This document shows positions 20,349-32,574 of a stretch of DNA of 64,000 nucleotides, in pieces. This DNA comes from Quercus robur. Taxonomy: Eukaryota; Streptophyta; Magnoliopsida; Fagales; Fagaceae. Below the pieces are notes generated by a model. The model made no database searches, was not told the DNA's origin, and saw only the letters and a list, made by a program, of their open reading frames with translations. The position numbers and the translations under genes were made by a program. Positions within the stretch are counted from its first letter, which is position 1, and every line of letters begins with the position of its first letter. The stretch is from positions 15,869,974 to 15,933,973 of the forward strand of contig NC_065536.1 of the NCBI RefSeq assembly GCF_932294415.1. Direction: 5' to 3'.

Positions 20349-22560
20349 TTTAAAAGCAACTTAACCTTCATTGGCTCAACTACATCATGGAGAACACTAC
20401 TGGTATTTGGTACATAACCAGAAGCCTTAGCCTCCAGCCTTAAGAGTTCCAAAAATCGATGAATATGAACCTAATTTGTACAAGAATCATCTCCAGCAAA
20501 AAATGTGTAGACCTGGTTTCTGAATTCAATTAAACTATATTCAGGTGTTTTCTTAGGTCCCGTGTCCTCATCAGAATTTAATTAATTTACAGAATCCCAT
20601 CTCCTTGCTTCAGCATAAATATTTGATAATACAAAATAAAAATTCCAGGATTTACAGAATCTAGATGAAGTAATTTATTTGCAGTTTGTATACCCATAGC
20701 AATGTTTTTATGAGTTTGACGTCCACTCAGAAAAGCTTCAAGCACAACAGTGCCTGGTTCAAAAGGTATTTATTTGACCATTGCCTCAGCTTCCTTTAGA
20801 CAGCCTGCCCAGCCAAGAAGATCCATAATACAAGCATAGTGTTTCTTGCTAGGCCTAATGTTATGGTCTCTTTACATTCTGTGAAACAAGGTAAAGCCCT
20901 CTTCCACAAGCCCTGAGTGATTACAAGCAGTTAGAACGGCAACAAATGTGGTTTGATTTGGCTTGATGAGTCCCTCCTTTATCATTTTTCTATAGACACC
21001 ATCAGCTTGATGCCCATGACCATGCATTATCCCACAGCCTGTTATCATTGAGTTCCACAAAATAACATCACTAGAGTGGATCCAGTGCCAAAGACCATTT
21101 CTGCAGAATTTGTCGTTTTACACTTGGCATACATATTAATTAGGGCTGTCATGTTAACCGCATCAAATGCATAGCCATGGCGAATTAAATGTGGGCATAA
21201 GAATGGATTAAACATAAAGAGTAACAGAATTGGCTGAAACTCCCTCTTCTTGCATTGAGTAAATAACTTCAGGGCATCTTCGGCATGTTCATTTTGTGCT
21301 AATCCTACCACCATGGCAGTCCAAGTAATCACATTCCTATTTTTCATTTTGTCAAAAACAATTGATGCCTGCTTCGAGGCACCACATTTAGAATACAAAT
21401 TGAAAATTGCAGTAGACAAATTGGATTTAGACCTTTTCTATATATACAACCATAAATGATTTTTCCACTACCCAAATCAGCTGTTTGAGCACAACTTTGA
21501 AGAAGGCTAACTCCAGTTCCGGAATCAAACCCACCACCACTTAATACCAACCTTTGAAAGAGGTCAACAGCTTCTCACACCAACCCATTTTGAACAAATC
21601 CTGAGATCATCACTTTCCATGAAATCAAATTTCTTATGGGCATGCTAACAAAAACTGATTGAGCACTTTCAACATCACCCATCTTACCATTCATATCAAC
21701 CAATGAGGTAAGCACCAAAACATAATAACCCATTCCTAATCCAAATGCACACCCGTGAACAAATTTTCCAAGTTTCAAATTTCTTGTTTCCATATAAGCT
21801 TGAATTATACTTGCCATAGTTACCTGACTTGGTCTAATTCCCAAACGATGCATATCAAAAAACCAAACCAAAAGCCTCATTAAAATGGTGTGCCTACACG
21901 TATCCACCTATCATCAAATTCCAACAAATTAATTCCCTTTCAGCCATTGCATCAAAGACTCTTCGCGCTTCATCAATACTATTAAATTTCACCAAGAAAT
22001 TATTCATTGAACTCCCCAAAAAGTACTGATCGCTTTCAACCCCTTTGTCAACTGCGTTCCTTATTACTTCCCTACCCATTTCATAATCTAACAATCCCAT
22101 GGATGCCTTAGCGCATAATTACATGTATAACTATCAATTGCCAAATTGCATGACCCCATTATTTTAAACAACTCATGGGTCTCACTGTACCACTCATTTC
22201 TCAAATACCCACCAACCATGGCATTACATAGAATGGTTTTTGGCTGGGAAAATTGATCAAACACGTGACGGGCATTGCCCACACGACCTAAATCTCAATA
22301 CGCCTTAACAAGTTTTGTAGCCAAAAATTGGTTTTTGGATACAGAATTGGTGATAATCTGAGCATGGATGGATTTGACGTGGAATAGGCCATCTGGGTAT
22401 ATTCCTGCAAAAGCCACAAGAATCTGGAAACAACGGAAGATGATTGATAGGATTGGGCATCAATGAAGGAAGTAGTAAAAGTACGTAAGGTGTAGGAGTG
22501 AATGAGTCTGAAGAGTGTTTTGGGGCTGAAATTTCTGGTGTGAAAATGAAGAGAAACAAA
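20349..22560 (-). pseudogene. Decayed tandem duplicate of the PPR-DYW gene
   Basis: It runs parallel to 3475-5712 over almost the whole gene, from the transit-peptide region (near 22553) to the start of the DYW domain, at roughly 90% identity by eye. Frameshifts and stops break it into pieces at 22305-22565, 22088-22282, 21894-22100, 21575-21907, 21344-21550, 21045-21419 and 20872-21060. The catalytic half of the DYW domain (HSE to CNDYW) is missing, replaced by an extra copy of mid-gene sequence. It cannot encode an editing enzyme. Confidence 0.9.
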
Positions 22561-22739
22561 CCCAATGACAGGTTATTTAAAATTGTGTATAAAATACTAT
22601 AACAGCTTTAACTTTTAAGCTAGTATTTATCATTTTGAATTTAATTTTTTATTCATTTTTATTTTATAAAATTTTCAAAAAAAAAAAAGGTGAATTGTGG
22701 TTCTTGTTGTGAAAAAAAAATTAAAAGAATTTTTTTTAG

Positions 22740-23100
22740 TAAAATACAGTAAATATGGATAATATAATATGATTTGTTTTAAAAAGTAAGGACATTATTA
22801 CTAAAAAAAAGCTCTAAAGACCAGCATAACCAACAAAAAAAAGCACGTGTCTATTAGTATTATCCAAAGAAAGAGTTGTTGGGGGTGGGGGGTGGGGGTG
22901 GTGGAGAATGTAAGTAAAACCGACTTTGGAAAATCTCTAACGGCTCCTAAACAAAACTACATGAAACACTAAACTGACCAGTTTCTGTTCTCACCGCAAT
23001 AGCCTTTGTTTGTATACATGGCTGACTACACGAGAAAGTGCAAGAAATCTACACCCTTTGCCCCACGTTCATGCCCTGCTATTCTTGGTCATAACTCATA
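22740..23100 (+). pseudogene. Truncated duplicate of the small membrane-protein gene and its promoter
   Basis: This block matches 18330-18760: the AGCACGT(T)GTCTAT..GTATT stretch, the ACCGACTTTGG motif, CTAACGGCTCCTAAA, then ATGGCTGACTACACGAGAAAGTGCAAGAAA. After nine codons there is an internal deletion of ~35 bases, then CCCTTTGCC and CATGCCCTGCTATTCTTGGTCATAA, where homology stops. The TATA box region of the intact copy is deleted. Confidence 0.85.
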
Positions 23101-24987
23101 ATCGTAGGAAAACACAGTTTTGCATCTCATATAAAAACACATAGCCGAAATAAGCGGATCTACTTCATTCATGTGAGATAACATGGAACGTACATATTTT
23201 AGAAACAAAGAATAGGAAGGCGTAACTTGATGCAGTAAAATTAAAAAACAAATGAAGATTGAACTTGGATGGACTTTCAATCTTCACTCTAATTCCACAT
23301 ATACCCAAGATGTGTGGTCTCTCAATCAGTTCTATACGTATTTGTTCAAGAGAATAATTGAGATACTTAGGAAATCTATATGTTTCTCTTTTAATCATAT
23401 GTATATTTCTTTAATTACCTTAACAGTTACTTTATTTAATAACTCCTAATAAATAAATAACTGATTATCTAATTGGGTTAGCCTTTTGGGCTAGCCTAGT
23501 TGGGCTTCAGTGTGTGGCTTGGAGTGGGACCAAAAGAGACAAATAAAACTCTAACTCCAATGGACTTCAGGCTTATCTGTCAACTTTTAACAAGCCCAAA
23601 GTTACCATTAATTATATTTAATATCACTATATAAATATGATTGCCTTCTAGGCATTATTAATAAATTATATCCTAAGATTTTATTAAACATTTAACCCCT
23701 TTATAAAAATATTCGTAGTAATACATAGTCATAATATATAATTATCATTTTGAATATTATTATATCTTGATCCTTGAGTACCTAGTTTAAATCTATTAAG
23801 TTATTCATATATATTTAAGAAATTCAATTTCATAAAATATAAACTTTAGTAACTGTTTATTATAGTGGTTAGGCCTAACATTCTGGATAATTAAACCGAT
23901 TAAACTTATTTCAAGGGAATATTTTATATCTATATAAAGAGATTATATTCCATCTTGAGAATATGTGTTCCTTCAACATTATGTGTGGTTGTCTAACATA
24001 CTGAGATTTTGACCGTTAAATTAGATCTCATTCCTGATATATTAAAGTAATATACCTTTCATGATCGGGTTTACTATTTTCTTAGAATTCAGAATTTATG
24101 TAAATAAAAGTCGTGAGATTTATTGTTCATTTGACAGTCGTTAATAGAATAATAAATCTTATAGTAGTCCAGTTCAATATGTTTTATACACTTAAAACAT
24201 ATTAATATATCAACTAGAAGTTTCCACTTCCATGATCAAGACAAATCATTTTAGTTGACATGTTATAGTCTTCACAGATGAAATGCCTAATTTCATTATT
24301 GACTACGAACTAAGATTTTAAGTTTACAAAGAACTTGTGATTTACATCTTTTGTAACTAAATCATATAAATCACATACTATGCATCTCAATGACTATTTG
24401 ATAATGTCCAAATATTTCTCTTATTCAACCATAAAAAATTTTACCAGTTGAGCTAACTGAAATCCATAGTCAATTGTCACTTGGTTTAGGTAAGGTGATA
24501 CATTTTCCCTTCTTAAAACATACTACGATGACATGTGACAACTTCCTACATCTATTTCCACACGTGGCATATAATTTAAAATTTTGAATTAAGTGCATTT
24601 CTTTACAATGGTATTTCTGTCCATGTTTTAATTTTTATTTATGACCATTAGTTCTTACTTTGTTATTTGCTAATTAATTTCCCCAATCATTCTCATTCTA
24701 GCTATTATTCAATTATTAATGTATCACAATTAATTTCTACTAATATTTAAATTTAAATCAATTTTTTTAATAATTTAATTTAACGTAAAGAAACCCAAAA
24801 ATCTTTTTTTTTTTTTTTGGTTCCATTACTTTAAAATAATGCAAATATAGTAAAACGATGTACAAAAATTTTCAAGCTTCTTATTTTGGCCTCATAATTA
24901 CCTAAAAAAAAAAAAAAAAAACCCCATAAGTAAGACTCTTTCCCCACTTTTTTCATTACACATTAATTCCTTTATTTATTATTTTTT
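23101..24987. other. AT-rich gene-free spacer
   Basis: No frame with coding character. A relic reading ACCAGTTGAGCTAACTG at 24440 resembles the inverted A box of tRNA-derived SINEs. The rest is unassigned, possibly old LTR material. Confidence 0.4.
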
Positions 24988-25346
24988 TGTTAGGAACTTA
25001 TGGGATGGATGGGAATTGAAGGAAAATTGATTTAATTCAAGGTAGTCACTATTCATAGAGAAATATTAAGGAAGTAAAAAAATGCACTAAGCAATCAATT
25101 GACTTATTCTTTATTGAATGGAAATGTAATTACAAGTAGATATTTATAGAATCATAAAACTATTTTATTGACCCATATGACCTTATATTAATGGATCTAT
25201 TATCCCCCATGAGCATTAATAATTCCAACATGTGTAAATGTGATTTACATACTTGGAATTAATTGTAACTAATTAACTAAATGCCTAACTAACTAAATGC
25301 AACATTACAACAATTATTATCTATATACCTATTGGGGTTCCTAACA
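24988..25346 (-). repeat. LTR remnant in minus orientation
   Basis: Starts TGTTAGGAAC and ends GTTCCTAACA (10-base perfect inverted ends). On the minus strand it is preceded by GGACAAGGTGTTTTGAAGGGGAA, which looks like the polypurine end of a retrotransposon interior, and contains CTATAAATA and AATAAAG at promoter/poly(A)-like positions. This fits a 3' LTR whose internal region is lost. No matching target duplication is seen. Confidence 0.55.
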
Positions 25347-26518
25347 TTCCCCTTCAAAACACCTTGTCCACAATCTCAAAGGGTAATGTTAAATTTAGTC
25401 CCTCAATTACTAATTGTGTTAAGAACCACAAGGCTTATCAGTCAAACTATTTTGTATTTTATTTTTAAGAAGGTTACCTATGTTAACTGTGTAGATTCAA
25501 AACTATTTTTGGTTAAAGTAATAACTTGGCCCTTCAACTAAAGGGTAGTGTTCAATGTAGTCACTCAACTATTTATTGTGTCAATTTGGTCATTCCACTA
25601 TCAATGGTGCGAATATATATCTTAATATTGAATACAGTTATATATATATATATATATATATATTAGGTTTTAAAGGCTGAACATATTGTATGGGCAATTT
25701 TTGTTGAGGTAAGGAATATTTGGTATTTATTTATATTTCAATTGTTGGGAGAAGAAAATTTGAATCCTGGATATCTTATTGAAAATACTAAGAGGTGCCA
25801 ACTAATTGAGTTATATAGCTCTTAGCATATATTGGTAATTTCACATGTATAATATATACCCTTAATATTGAAAGGGTAATATATTATATAATTCTAGATA
25901 TCCCATTTTGTTTCAGTCTATTCTCGGAGTCTAAGGTCCCAATGACAAAGAAAGACACATTCTTTACTAAAAATATCAACCCCGTGTGTTAAAGCTCAAC
26001 AAATCACCCCCAAAAGGCCCATTCTTTACTCCACACACTTTACACATTCCCTACTCAACGCCAATTTAGTGCCCCCCTCCAAAATGTCATCGTTAGAACA
26101 CCCACAAGTGTTATGTTGGCTGTCCCCAACCATCGACAATTGCAAAACACTTATATAAGTACAATGTGAATTCAAATTGAGAGGAAACTTCAAATAGATT
26201 AAGAATAGATAGTTGCAATACATTTTACATACATAGCCCTCCAAGCCAAGATGCAAACAATGCACTCGAACCCTCTAAACTTCTATTAGTTACTAACTCT
26301 ATGATTCCTTTCTAGCTTTAGATTCACAATTGAGCTCCCATTGCAATCTCCAAGTCTCCTTGATTGTACCGTGGTGGTCAATACTTCCCAAGAGATAAGT
26401 TTGGCAATGGTGAAAGGGATAGAGAGATAAGTTTGGGCATTTCTCTAGGGTTATGGGTTCTTTTCTCTCCGAATCTTCATATGAAAATTGGGTATCTCAA
26501 ATTCATGGGAAATGAGAG

Positions 26519-26555
<37 letters not shown>

Positions 26556-26585
26556 GAGTGAAGGCACGGGTTAGAAGTTAGAACA
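25347..26585. other. Spacer with dispersed repeats
   Basis: 25490-25620 resembles 36160-36300 (…TAAAGGATAATGTTCAATATGGTC-type sentence), an unnamed dispersed repeat. 25755-25830 carries a tRNA-like pair on the minus strand (AACTCAATTAGTTGGC and GGATTCAAATT). (TA)n runs lie at 25640-25662 and 26520-26554. No gene. Confidence 0.45.
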
Positions 26586-27660
26586 TGTTAAGTTATGGTT
26601 TTTCACATTACATTTATGTTGGCTTATTCCATGACAAAAAGTGTTGTAATTGCATTAATTTATTTCCTTGTACTTTGTGAGATTTTATTGTATTGGGTTT
26701 AATTTTAAGTTGGTGAAGATTGATCAAGAAGTTGATCTTGCGACTTGTCTTGCGAGTGGTGCAACTTGCAAAAGTCACATGAGAAGCACATATTGGAAGT
26801 TAAAGAGTCAAGTGGCAAACTATATTTTGTGAGTCATTTCATGACTCAGGCTAAGTCACGAGTGATTTACGAAACTCTCTGCATGGAGGATTTTATGTGT
26901 GACTTTTATACCCTTCATTCATACTATGTATACTCTCATTGTCCACAAAAGTAAAAGGAGGCTATTCAGAAGAAAACCCTAGAGAGGTTTCTACAACACA
27001 CTCACTTTTTATAGAGAGAGTTACTCATCCTTTAGTGAGAAAACCTTGTAGTCTCTTATCTCTCCCTCTCCCATTGTTATATCTTGAGAAGAGATTTGTA
27101 CCCAATCACAACCCACATCTATTCAGAGGGTAGAGAGTGATTTGGAGCTTGGGAAGTATTGGGGATTTGCCAAGAGAAGCCGATGAGGCTTGGCGGATGC
27201 AATCGAATGGTATTGTGGTATCTGAATAACTAGTGAAGACAAGATTTCGAAAAGTCTGTTAGTAGCTGGAGCTTGGAGGGCTCAAGTACATTGGGTAGAT
27301 TAGGTGTGGAGGGTCTTTTTGATATTCGTGTACTTCAACTTATTTACTAGTGGATCGATTTCGGTGTGGAGGGCCGCAGAGAGGTTTTTTGCCGAGTACT
27401 TCTGTTTCCTTTTCGATAATACATTTCGGTATTATCTTTGTGTTTGCATCTCTCTTCTCTACTTTTTAAGTTTTACATTTATTGCTTATTGTACTTGCTT
27501 GGCTTAGAGTAGTGTTCAGGTTTATTACCCTTGATTTACTCTTGTTCTGCATTTAGATAAGTTAGAGTAAAAGCAATTAAACCGTAATTTAAAATTGGGA
27601 TTCTAAACAAATATTAGTAATTTCACACTAATTGAGCTTTCAAAACAACAGGGAGAAAAA
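26586..27660 (+). repeat. Probable LTR remnant (Ty1/copia-like)
   Basis: Begins TGTTAAGTTATGG and ends near TTCAAAACAACA. The middle (27130-27330: GGAGCTTGGGAAGTATTGGGG, GGTATCTGAATAACTAGTG) reads like the R/U5 part of long copia LTRs rather than a gene. Open frames inside are short. Boundaries and class are uncertain, and no target duplication was found. Confidence 0.35.
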
Positions 27661-28336
27661 TAATTGAATTGTGTTAGATGAGAACAGTTTCTTAAAACTA
27701 GAGCGGGGCGAAGTAATTGTCCAACCATTTTTCAATTCTTGATTTCGTACCGCAAATTACCTCATAGACCCAATTTCAAAGGAGCGAAATTCTTCAGTCA
27801 GCAACTTCAATTTCAGCACTTGCACACTCCACCTCAGTAACTTAATACAACTTAAACACCCACAAAATACAAGTTACAATGAAATTGTAGAATTAATTAT
27901 AAGAAAATTTAACACGAAATTAGCCAACAACTAAGAACCTAACACAATGTTTTTCAGAATATTATATATTGGATGTCACCTAATTAAAGGTTCCCACAAT
28001 TTTTTATTTTTTTGTATGGTCCCCACATTTATATGCATTATTATGGATGCACACTGGAAAAGAAAACAAAAATGGAATTAAATACTCATATTTATCTGTA
28101 ACTTTATCATCATTCTTGAATAAGGGTGAACCGATTACCTGTAATACCTTGGCATAAATTTTTCCCCTTGTTAAATTTCACACTCTCTAAATAAATCCCT
28201 AAAATTAATTGCTTCATAAAAACGTACAAAATGAATCAAAGACATAAGGCCCTATTTCTTATATACAAGAAATCTGCGGAAGAAATAGAAAAAAAAACAA
28301 TAACCAACTAAAACATAGACATTTTGTTTAGTGGAC
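27661..28336. other. AT-rich spacer, nothing recognised
   Basis: No frame, RNA gene or clear repeat was recognised. Confidence 0.5.
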
Positions 28337-28727
28337 AGAGTTTAGCTATAAAATTAGTTGTAGCCTTAGATTACAAACTTACTTAATATTTTTTTATTAG
28401 AGATGAATTTTGACAAATCCACCATTGGATTACATCTTCTTCTTATATCTTCAATATTTGCAAAATTTCAAGAAAATTAAAAATCAATAGCTATGTCATT
28501 AATAAAATTTTTAAATTGCAAGTTTTTGTAATTTAAAATTATGCACAAAATATAAACTTATAAATCATATAGTAAATGATATTCGATTGACACAAAATTT
28601 AACACGTGTATTAAGGGCGTAAAGAACATGTAATTCAACGGTTAAAATTTTAAAATATGTTGTAATATTTATTTTATTAAGTGAGCTTGTAGCCTTAAGT
28701 TATAACTAATTTTGTAGCTAAACTTTG

Positions 28728-28729
<2 letters not shown>
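28337..28729. mobile_element. MITE family A, copy 1
   Basis: Long imperfect terminal inverted repeats: left AGTTTAGCTATAAAATTAG, right CTAATTTTGTAGCTAAACT. The left end continues with TTGTAGCCTTA; on the right GTAGCCTTAAG lies just inside the terminus. A relative with the same interior (GAATTTTGACAAAT, TATGTCAT..AAT, ACACGTGT/ACATGTGT) lies at 58500-58825. No coding capacity. Confidence 0.75.
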
Positions 28730-28785
<56 letters not shown>

Positions 28786-28791
28786 AGGAGC
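28730..28791 (-). mobile_element. Retroposed poly(A) tail with target duplication
   Basis: A run of ~55 T followed by GAGGAGC is bracketed by AACTTTGTC (28721-28729 and 28792-28800). This is what an extremely 5'-truncated SINE/LINE-type insertion on the minus strand would leave: only the tail and seven bases. Confidence 0.7.
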
Positions 28792-28805
28792 AACTTTGTC
28801 CTTGT

Positions 28806-28943
28806 TTAGTGGTCTATTTGGAATAAGGGGGAATAAGGATGAGTAAAGTATAGTAGAATAGAAATGACCGTAAAATTAACCTATTTTTAGTCAACTCTAC
28901 TTTACTCTCTCTCCCTATCTCCTTAATCCAAATAGACCCTAAA
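28806..28943. mobile_element. MITE family B
   Basis: TIRs of ~18 bases with one mismatch: GGTCTATTTGGAATAAGG on the left and CCTTAATCCAAATAGACC on the right, possibly extended by TTAG/CTAA. The interior is AT-rich with CAACTCTACTTTACTCTC. Half-copies with the same motif lie at 30700-30770 and 37425-37485. Confidence 0.75.
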
Positions 28944-31027
28944 TGTAACATCAGCCTTACTAAACAATTTTGTTTTGTAACACTGTTCTTCTTCTTTAAT
29001 TTTAACACGCCCCACATCGGATTCAAGAGGACTTCCTCTTATATGGGAGTGGTTCTTATTGTTGTACTTTAAAAATACCACATTGTTGTATAATTATTTA
29101 GTATTTCAAGAGGATTTCTTCTTATATATATAGTAGTGGTCCTAGTGGATATCATTGTTGAACTTTAAAAATACTACATTGTTGTATAATTAGTAGTATT
29201 TCATTGTTATATAAGATTAAAAAAAATACCATATTGTTGTAATATGAGAATACTTAATAATTTTTCAAAACATCTGCAATAACACTAAGGATATTATATT
29301 CAAAGAAAAAAAAAAATAATAATAAGGATCTTTTTTTTTTTGAGCAAAATAATAAGGATCTTTCGACGAAGGATTGGCCAAGTGGTTAATAATTTATAAT
29401 TGTGGGACCTATTCTTTGGATCCCTTTCACCTATGTACTATTCAAGTAATAGTAGTGGTAGTACAACTACGATCAAGTATTGGCCAATTAGCTCCGCTAG
29501 TTTAGTATTGGCCAATTAGCTCCGCTAGTTTAGAGAAAAATGCCAAGATAACCACAAAATATCCAAATTTTGCAAAATTTTTTTCACGTGAGTTGCGAGT
29601 ACTTAAAAAAAAAAAATTAGCAGTTCATAATTCCATTACTTATCGCTCGCCACATAAATAAATTGTTGTAAAAATTGTATGTTTTATTGTGTCAATGGCA
29701 TTTTTCATATTAGGCTAGTGCTCTTACACTCAAAGAAAATTCCTTTTATAACTGAATCACGTTTTCCTTTATAATGTACAGGTTAAGAGTGGATATATTA
29801 TGAAGTGAGGAAAAAAACAAAAAAAACCGACCTGCAAATTGCACATGATGAAGATTAATGTGCATTTGGGTTGGCATAATTGTAGATTCGCTATTTATTG
29901 AAAGTGGATAAAATTAAGATTATATCTAAGAAAAATAATGTTCTTAAAAAACGGTATATAAGATAAACAAAATGTTAATTTAACGAGTTTTTATTAGTAA
30001 GTGAAAAAATGATGTTAGTGGTGGACCTAAATGAGATTTATTTATTTATTTTTATACAAGATAGAAATTATACTTTATTCTAATCTAAGTATATATATGT
30101 GTGAAGTTTCTTCTTGAAGGTTTAAACTCCGGCCTTTACCCCCCACACCTCACAAGTATTTATACTTATAGAGTAATCATCGCATCAAAGATATGAAGTG
30201 GTTAGAATTAGTATTAATTGACTATATCAACAATTTATAAAAATATTATAAAATAATTTGTAGCGGTGTAATTACTCCAAAAGAAGTTAACCAAACATGA
30301 ATTAATTACCATATGAAGTTAACGACAAAAATAATAGAAAATTATATATTTCAGAGAATATGGTGAGTTGTACCGATAATGATGAAGACTTTTCTATTAT
30401 TGGCCTTAAAACATTTTTATTTTTTATTTATTTAAACTTGGTTTAGTAATGTAGTACAAGGTCTGTACTTCAATCTATGTACTGCAGAAAAATTGGAACT
30501 CTATAAATGAAACTCATTGAAGCTCTCACTTCAGTTATCACTTATCAGTCTTCTTTCTTAATGTTGTCCCACTGTCTATACATCCATAGTTTCTGTAGAT
30601 CCTCTTTATAGTGTTGCACTAGATCATTCAGAAAGCTTCTCTTTTTTTCTTTTTCTTATTTTTTTTTTCACAGATTTTACTCTCCTAGAAAGCCATTGAC
30701 CTGAGCGAAGAGTATATTTTTAGCCAACTCTACTCTACCTTTCCTTCCCTCAAACCAAACGGACTATATATTTCTAATGGGAAGCTTAGGTCAACATAGA
30801 TCAAAAGGCGAAATTGAATTGAGATGGTATCAAGGTTCATTTTATTGGTAAGATTTTACCTTCCAACTACTCTTTTCTAACACTATATTTTGAAATTGAA
30901 ATTTATAGGCAACAACTCCACTAAGGAGAGTAGTGGTGTTTTCTTGTTTTCTGTTCCCCCATTCCTGCATAATTTGATGTTAAAGGTGTCCTCCCTTTAT
31001 TTTTTATTTTATTTTATTTTTTTTTTT
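28944..31027. other. AT-rich spacer with small local duplications
   Basis: 29000-29210 contains two diverged copies of a 'CAAGAGGA..TTCTTCTTATAT…TTTAAAAATAC(C/T)ACATTGTTGTATAATTA' unit. At ~29476-29532 a 29-base unit containing GGCCAATTAGCTCCGCTAG is exactly repeated. 29368 has a tRNA-like GGCCAAGTGGTTAA. No gene. Confidence 0.5.
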
Positions 31028-31515
31028 CAATCAGGTCAAGATACAAATTGATATTGATGAATGTGAGATTTGAATCTAAATCTGTTATTCGACAAGAGAC
31101 TTTACCAGTTGAGCTAATGAACTTCACTGTAAGTAATTTTATCAATTGTTGCAATCTAAATAATAAATTAAACATGTTAATATACTATAAGTTTTGCTTC
31201 TGCCTATTCTTTAAATTATCGTGTTTTTATTGCTCAATATATTTGATGTTCACATCACATGGTTGAAATTCATTTGAATCCTTCTTTCAAAATGCAGGAT
31301 CATTCTTCGAGAGAAACCATTTTCCTTTCTTGATAAATTACATATATTTATTTAAAAAATGTGTCCTAGTTGGAAATCTCAAAATCTTAAATGATTAGGA
31401 AATAATAAATTTAATCATATAACATATTTGAACACTCCAATTATGTGTAGGTCTAGACACTCCCTTAATAAATAGGAAATTTTATAATTTTTTTTTAAAA
31501 AGAGGTAGACTTGTA
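31028..31515. repeat. Direct repeat, copy 1 of 2 (~487 bases)
   Basis: Matches 31617-32102 at well over 90% identity by eye, offset 589 bases. Its left end (31028-31120) is a tRNA-derived SINE head on the minus strand: A-box-like TAGCTCAACTGGT and B-box-like GATTCAAATCTC, with the tail shown as a T-rich run at 31004-31027. Confidence 0.85.
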
Positions 31516-31616
31516 AAGTTAAGAATATTTCTAGCTCAATTGCTAATTTTTTTTTTTTTTTTTTTTAGAGAAACAAACTTAAGCTAAACTTAAATAGTAA
31601 GTTTAATCAATATTCT

Positions 31617-32102
31617 CAATCAGGTCAAGATACAAATTGATATTGATGAATGTGAGATTTGAATCTAAATCAGTTATTCGGCAAGAGACTTTATCAGTTG
31701 AGCTAATGAACTTCATTGTAAGTAATTTTATTAACTGTTGCAATCTAATTGGTAAATTAAACATGCTAATATACTATAAGTTTTGCTTCAGCCTATTCTT
31801 TAAATTATCGTGTTTTTATTGCTCAACATATTTGATGTTCACATCACATGGTTGAAATTCATTTGAATCCTTCTTCCAAAATGCGGGATCATTCTTCTAG
31901 AGAAGCCATTTTCCTTTCTTGATAAATTATAGATATTTATTTAAAAAATGTGTCCTAGTTGGAAATCTCAAAATCTTATATGATTAGGAGATAATAAATT
32001 TAATCATATAACATATTTGAACACTCCAATTATGCGTAGGTCTAGACACTTCCTTAATAAATAGGAAATTTTCTAAATTTTTTTAAAAAGAGGTAGACTT
32101 GA
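31617..32102. repeat. Direct repeat, copy 2 of 2
   Basis: Second copy of the block at 31028, again starting CAATCAGGTCAAG and ending AAAGAGGTAGACTTG. Short open frames of 72 codons in both copies (31048, 31637) are identical in layout but lack coding character. Between the copies is ~100 bases with a T run. Confidence 0.85.
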
Positions 32103-32574
32103 CATTTATACTTTTTTAGAGGGGGCATAGGTGTTTGAAATTTTGATATAATTGTACGTTAATGGTGTTGCTGCTTGAAAAATCCACTTGTGGACGCTAC
32201 TTACACTATGAACACTTCAAGAAGATCACAAAATAAAGGCACATTTCTCTCATTGTTCTCTAGTGAGTTGAGTTAGAAAAATTGATTAAACAAAATTTGT
32301 CCTTTTATTATTAGTAACGCATTAGTTTGTAAGCTTAATATAATAAAATTTGTAATACCTGTAATACTACTCATTCAATTAACTTGAAAAATGGTTTGAT
32401 GTTTTTATGCTTTTCATTTAAATTTCAAACGCACATGAGATTTTCATGCTCAAAAGTCAAAACCTATATGAAAATTAAGGAGTTTAAAATAAAGTTTTAT
32501 GATTGAAATTCACTAATAATTGCACTTCCTCTAAACTTCTATTTTGTTTTCCTTCTTGGGATTTGTGATGGCAG

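Noticed and set aside
23252-23450. Short open frames of 60-80 codons across 23-31 kb and 35-37 kb as small genes.
   Set aside because: AT-rich, no codon bias, no conserved start context, no homology recognised; expected by chance at this base composition.
29365-29430. A tRNA-Ser/Leu-like A box (GGCCAAGTGGTTAA).
   Set aside because: No cloverleaf, anticodon arm or proper B box could be made; at most a SINE or tRNA relic.
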